This document shows, piece by piece, positions 38,173 to 40,575 of a DNA stretch of 40,575 bases. Source of the stretch: Methylocella silvestris (GTDB taxonomy: Bacteria > Pseudomonadota > Alphaproteobacteria > Rhizobiales > Beijerinckiaceae); the NCBI RefSeq assembly GCF_002891535.1, contig NZ_PDZR01000031.1:1-40575 (forward strand), given 5' to 3'. The position numbers and the translations under genes are program-made. Under the pieces are notes generated by a model. The model ran no database searches and was not told where the DNA came from. It was given only the letters and a program-made list of their open reading frames with translations. Each line of letters begins with the position of its first letter. Position 1 is the stretch's first letter.

Positions 38173-38220
38173 ACAATTTTCGCAGCCGGCGGGGTGCTGA
38201 GCGAAGCAAGGAGCTACAAA

Positions 38221-38538
38221 ATGCGTGGGAAGTCCATCCGGGCCGGGATTTCCTCGGACCGACGACAGGAAAAATGCGTCGATCCTCAATTGCTCCCTTT
38301 GCAAAAAGCGCCCGAGCTTACGGCTCGCTTCTCCACAAGCAGCCCGGAAGATTATGGTCTCAAAAATCCGACATACAGCGTTGTCGAAACGCTCAAGCTT
38401 TTGTCGATCGGCCGGAACACGCTCTACCGGCTCATCGCCGCCGGCGAATTATTCCCGATATACATCGGCAAAAGAACGCTCTTTAGCGCGATCGAGATCA
38501 CCCGCTTTTTGAACTCGCTTCAAGGGAAGGTCGGGTAG
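38221..38538 (+). CDS. AlpA/excisionase-like helix-turn-helix protein
   Basis: The 105-residue product ends in an excisionase-type winged HTH (about residues 50-100): YSVVETLKLLSIGRNTLYRLIAAGELFPIYIGKRTLFSAIEITRFLNSL, where the S-x-x-T-L-Y-R-L-I and the wing IGKRTLF are typical. The first 45 residues are basic and low in structure. ATG 38221 has GGAG seven bases upstream; an in-frame start at 38194 is weaker. Such proteins act as recombination directionality factors or as transcription activators of the integrase (AlpA of P4). Its place between the integrase and primase genes fits both. Confidence 0.88.
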   Translation: MRGKSIRAGISSDRRQEKCVDPQLLPLQKAPELTARFSTSSPEDYGLKNPTYSVVETLKLLSIGRNTLYRLIAAGELFPIYIGKRTLFSAIEITRFLNSLQGKVG

Positions 38539-38670
38539 TTGCCAAACAAATCGACGCTCCCCTGCGCGCCCACCAGCCTGGCGCAAGAGCCGCCGTCAGA
38601 TCGGGGTTTAGGAAAAGCGCAGACCATCCTGGCGCGCGCGGAGCTCGATCGGTTGACGCGTGAGCCGTGA
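38539..38670 (+). CDS. Possible small ORF between excisionase and helicase genes
   Basis: A 43-codon frame begins at TTG 38539, immediately after the excisionase stop codon, with GGGAAGG upstream, and ends at TGA 38670, overlapping the GTG start of the helicase gene by 11 nt. The peptide is Pro-rich at first and ends in a charged helix-like stretch (AQTILARAELDRLTREP). The tight packing on both sides suggests a coupled small gene, but TTG start and short length leave it doubtful. Confidence 0.35.
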   Translation: MPNKSTLPCAPTSLAQEPPSDRGLGKAQTILARAELDRLTREP

Positions 38671-40555
38671 TGGCGCGCCTCCACTCGACGGCGACGAATT
38701 CGTCGCAGGCGCGGAGTTGCTCGCTTCTCCCCGCGGCCCGCGGGAAGACCCCAAGTCAATCTCAGAAACCGGTTCCGACGCGGGACGCACGGAACCAGAA
38801 ATCGGCGCAATGCCAGGCGACGGGCTTATCATCGCGGCCGTGGAAAATGCCGAAATTATCGTGGGTAGCCGCAATCTGAGCGTCGGCGTAGCGGCGATCA
38901 TGGAGACACTGCGAACCGCCGAGGTGCTTGCATTCCCGGAGGGCGGCGGCTCAGTGCGGAAAAGCAGTGTAGGCAACCTGCCTCCTCACGAGCCGCCCCG
39001 CGAACCGACAGACGGAGGTAATGGCGGCCACGGCCGTGGAGCGGACGCCGAGGGCATCGATCTTCGTCTCGCGCACTTTCCGTTGACCGATCTTGGCAAC
39101 GCCGAACGATTTGCGGCGCGACACAAAGACGAATTGCGATATTGCCCGGACATTGGCTGGCTTTATTGGAACGGCAAGCGATGGGCGCGCGACGGCGCCG
39201 AAGAGGTTGTGAAACGCGCCGAACATGTGACGGTGCGCGCGATCCAGGACGAGGCTGTAGCCTTGCGTCAATCGGGCCATGACGTCGTCTTTATCGACGC
39301 GAAGGGTAAAGAAACCCTGTTGTCGGACAAGATCGCAGTTTGGGGGCGGACCTCGGAAGGCGCTAACCGGATGGCTTCGATTTCAAAGCGCGCCGATTCC
39401 ATGCTCTCGATTCAGGTTGGTGACCTTGACGCGGACAAGATGAAAATCAGCGTCGCCAACGGAACACTTCATATCGCCAAGTGCGACGATGGACCTTACG
39501 TCGTTCTCAAGCCGCATGATCCGGCAGACTACATTACCAAGATTTCGCCCGTGGCATATGACGCGGATGCCGTCTGCCCTCGTTACGATCGGTTTCTTGA
39601 CGAGGTGCAGCCGCCAGATGCGGCGGGCGGCCGCGACGTGCAGATTTTTCTCAATCAATGGGCTGGTCTTTCCCTCACCGGCGATACCACCGAACAGAAA
39701 ATCACCTTCCATTACGGCAAAGGTCGCAACGGCAAATCGGTTTGGGTCAAAACGATTTCTTTCGTCGCCGGCGATTACGCCGACTCTATTCCGATAGAGA
39801 GCTTTCTCGATAGCGGCCGTGCGCGCGCTGGCGGACAGGCGACGCCGGATCTTGCCGGCTTGCCTGGGGTCAGGATGTTGACGACGTCGGAGCCGAAAAA
39901 AGGCGCGACCTTGGACGAAGGCCTGATCAAGCTTTTTTCCGGCGGCGACGTGATCAAGGCGCGTCATCTCAACAAGGGGTTTTTTGCCTTCACGCCGCAA
40001 GCAAAATTGACGATGCAAGGCAATTATCGCCCGCGCATCACGGGCGCCGACGAAGGCATTTGGAACCGCCTCGTGCTCGTGCCGTGGGGCGTCTATTTTC
40101 CCGCCGACAAACGCGATCCGAGGCTAGAAGAGAAGCTGCGCGGCGAAGCGTCCGGAGTTCTCAACCGGCTGCTCGACGGCCTCTGCGCATGGCTCGATGG
40201 CGGGTTGCGTATCCCGAGTAGCGTTGCGGCGGCGACGGCGGATTATCGATCCGATAGCGATCCCCTCGGCCGATTTCTTGAGGCTTGCACGCGGCAGGCA
40301 ATCGGCAAACGCGTCCAGGCGACAGACATGCACGCGCTGTTCGCCGCCTGGGCGAAGTCCAACGGCGAGGCTGTATGGTCGGCTAAGGGTCTTGGCGCGG
40401 CTCTGAAAGAGCGCGGACTTGCCGCAAAGAAGTCGGTGAACGTTTATTGGCTCGATATCGAGCTTACCAAAGGCGTTACCGACTTTGTCGATCAATCGGG
40501 CCACGCGTGGAGCGGCGAGGAGCTGGAGCGCGAAGGGCAGCGTTTTGACGGCTAG
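38660..40555 (+). CDS. P4-family (D5) DNA helicase-primase
   Basis: The 631-residue product is a phage/plasmid-type replication protein. From residue 141 it shows the D5_N region (ERFAARHKDELRYCPDIGWLYWNGKRW), then a superfamily 3 helicase domain: Walker A GKGRNGKS (353-360), Walker B MLTTSEP (406-412), and motif C near KLTMQGNYRPRI (449-460), followed by a winged-helix-like C-terminus. The first 130 residues are Gly/Pro/Glu-rich with no recognisable TOPRIM or AEP primase motifs, so only helicase activity can be supported. The GTG start at 38660 has no clear ribosome site; ATGs at 38810 and 38900 are alternatives. It would drive autonomous replication of the excised element. Confidence 0.88.
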   Translation: MSRDGAPPLDGDEFVAGAELLASPRGPREDPKSISETGSDAGRTEPEIGAMPGDGLIIAAVENAEIIVGSRNLSVGVAAIMETLRTAEVLAFPEGGGSVRKSSVGNLPPHEPPREPTDGGNGGHGRGADAEGIDLRLAHFPLTDLGNAERFAARHKDELRYCPDIGWLYWNGKRWARDGAEEVVKRAEHVTVRAIQDEAVALRQSGHDVVFIDAKGKETLLSDKIAVWGRTSEGANRMASISKRADSMLSIQVGDLDADKMKISVANGTLHIAKCDDGPYVVLKPHDPADYITKISPVAYDADAVCPRYDRFLDEVQPPDAAGGRDVQIFLNQWAGLSLTGDTTEQKITFHYGKGRNGKSVWVKTISFVAGDYADSIPIESFLDSGRARAGGQATPDLAGLPGVRMLTTSEPKKGATLDEGLIKLFSGGDVIKARHLNKGFFAFTPQAKLTMQGNYRPRITGADEGIWNRLVLVPWGVYFPADKRDPRLEEKLRGEASGVLNRLLDGLCAWLDGGLRIPSSVAAATADYRSDSDPLGRFLEACTRQAIGKRVQATDMHALFAAWAKSNGEAVWSAKGLGAALKERGLAAKKSVNVYWLDIELTKGVTDFVDQSGHAWSGEELEREGQRFDG

Positions 40556-40575
40556 CGCCGCTCTATCCTCCCGTC

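Larger units (their letters stand above)
36132..40575 (+). mobile_element. Left part of an integrative element (genomic island) at tRNA-Ser
   Basis: Directly after tRNA-Ser come a P4-type tyrosine integrase, an HTH-like protein, an AlpA/excisionase-like protein and a D5-type helicase-primase, all on the plus strand. This is the usual left end of a satellite-phage-like or plasmid-like integrative element. The left attachment site should lie within the 3' part of the tRNA (about 36105-36131). The tRNA end is not repeated inside this window, so the right end and the cargo are beyond position 40575. Confidence 0.85.

Noticed and set aside
40540-40575. Right attachment site of the element at the window end
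   Set aside because: No match to the 3' end of tRNA-Ser is present there.

Overview
The window is high-GC chromosomal DNA from an alphaproteobacterium, most likely of the order Hyphomicrobiales (Rhizobiales). Evidence: the gene order lptG-lptD-surA-pdxA-rsmA, the run fabA-fabB-fabI, sdhE directly ahead of mfd, frequent GTG/TTG starts, a GAAC-N7-GAAC LexA-type box ahead of ssb, and palindromic repeats of the kind common in this order. A Beijerinckiaceae-like host is my impression only; nothing in the sequence proves the genus.

Layout. 1-4799: the 3' end of dctA, then ssb with an SOS-like box, gyrA, a tandem 56-bp palindromic repeat and a potassium-channel gene. 4815-8890: hspQ (minus), the bifunctional NAD(P)HX repair enzyme nnr, and an overlapping pair of an OpgC-like membrane acyltransferase and a periplasmic SGNH hydrolase. 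8920-15829 (minus): an outer-membrane biogenesis block, lptG-lptD-surA-pdxA-rsmA, which lacks lptF at its head. 16302-20345: pepA, holC, a methyltransferase and an MFS transporter. 20331-22403 (minus): recG, diverging from an ABC-F ATPase gene. 24278-26103 (minus): an ArsR regulator, a tandem AHSA1/SRPBCC protein and a VOC protein. This block has an operator-like inverted repeat at its head and near-identical ~24-bp direct repeats on both sides. 26268-30952: sdhE, mfd, a small unknown gene and sufA. 31056-32890 (minus): a HAD phosphatase and a Tim44-domain protein. 33134-35862: fabA-fabB-fabI, the anaerobic-type unsaturated fatty acid branch plus enoyl reductase. 36042-36131: tRNA-Ser(CGA).

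From the tRNA to the right edge is the left part of an integrative element. It carries a P4-type tyrosine integrase, an unknown HTH-like protein behind a well-formed promoter with two identical-type operators, an AlpA/excisionase-like protein and a P4-family (D5) helicase-primase. The right end and any cargo lie outside the window. The backbone genes are ordinary housekeeping functions (replication and repair, envelope assembly, fatty acid synthesis, metabolite repair). The least explained parts are the element's control region, the missing lptF with a 33-codon ORF in its place, and the repeat-flanked ArsR cassette. I see no clear evidence of a wholly new system inside the window; an unknown cargo could lie just beyond its right edge.
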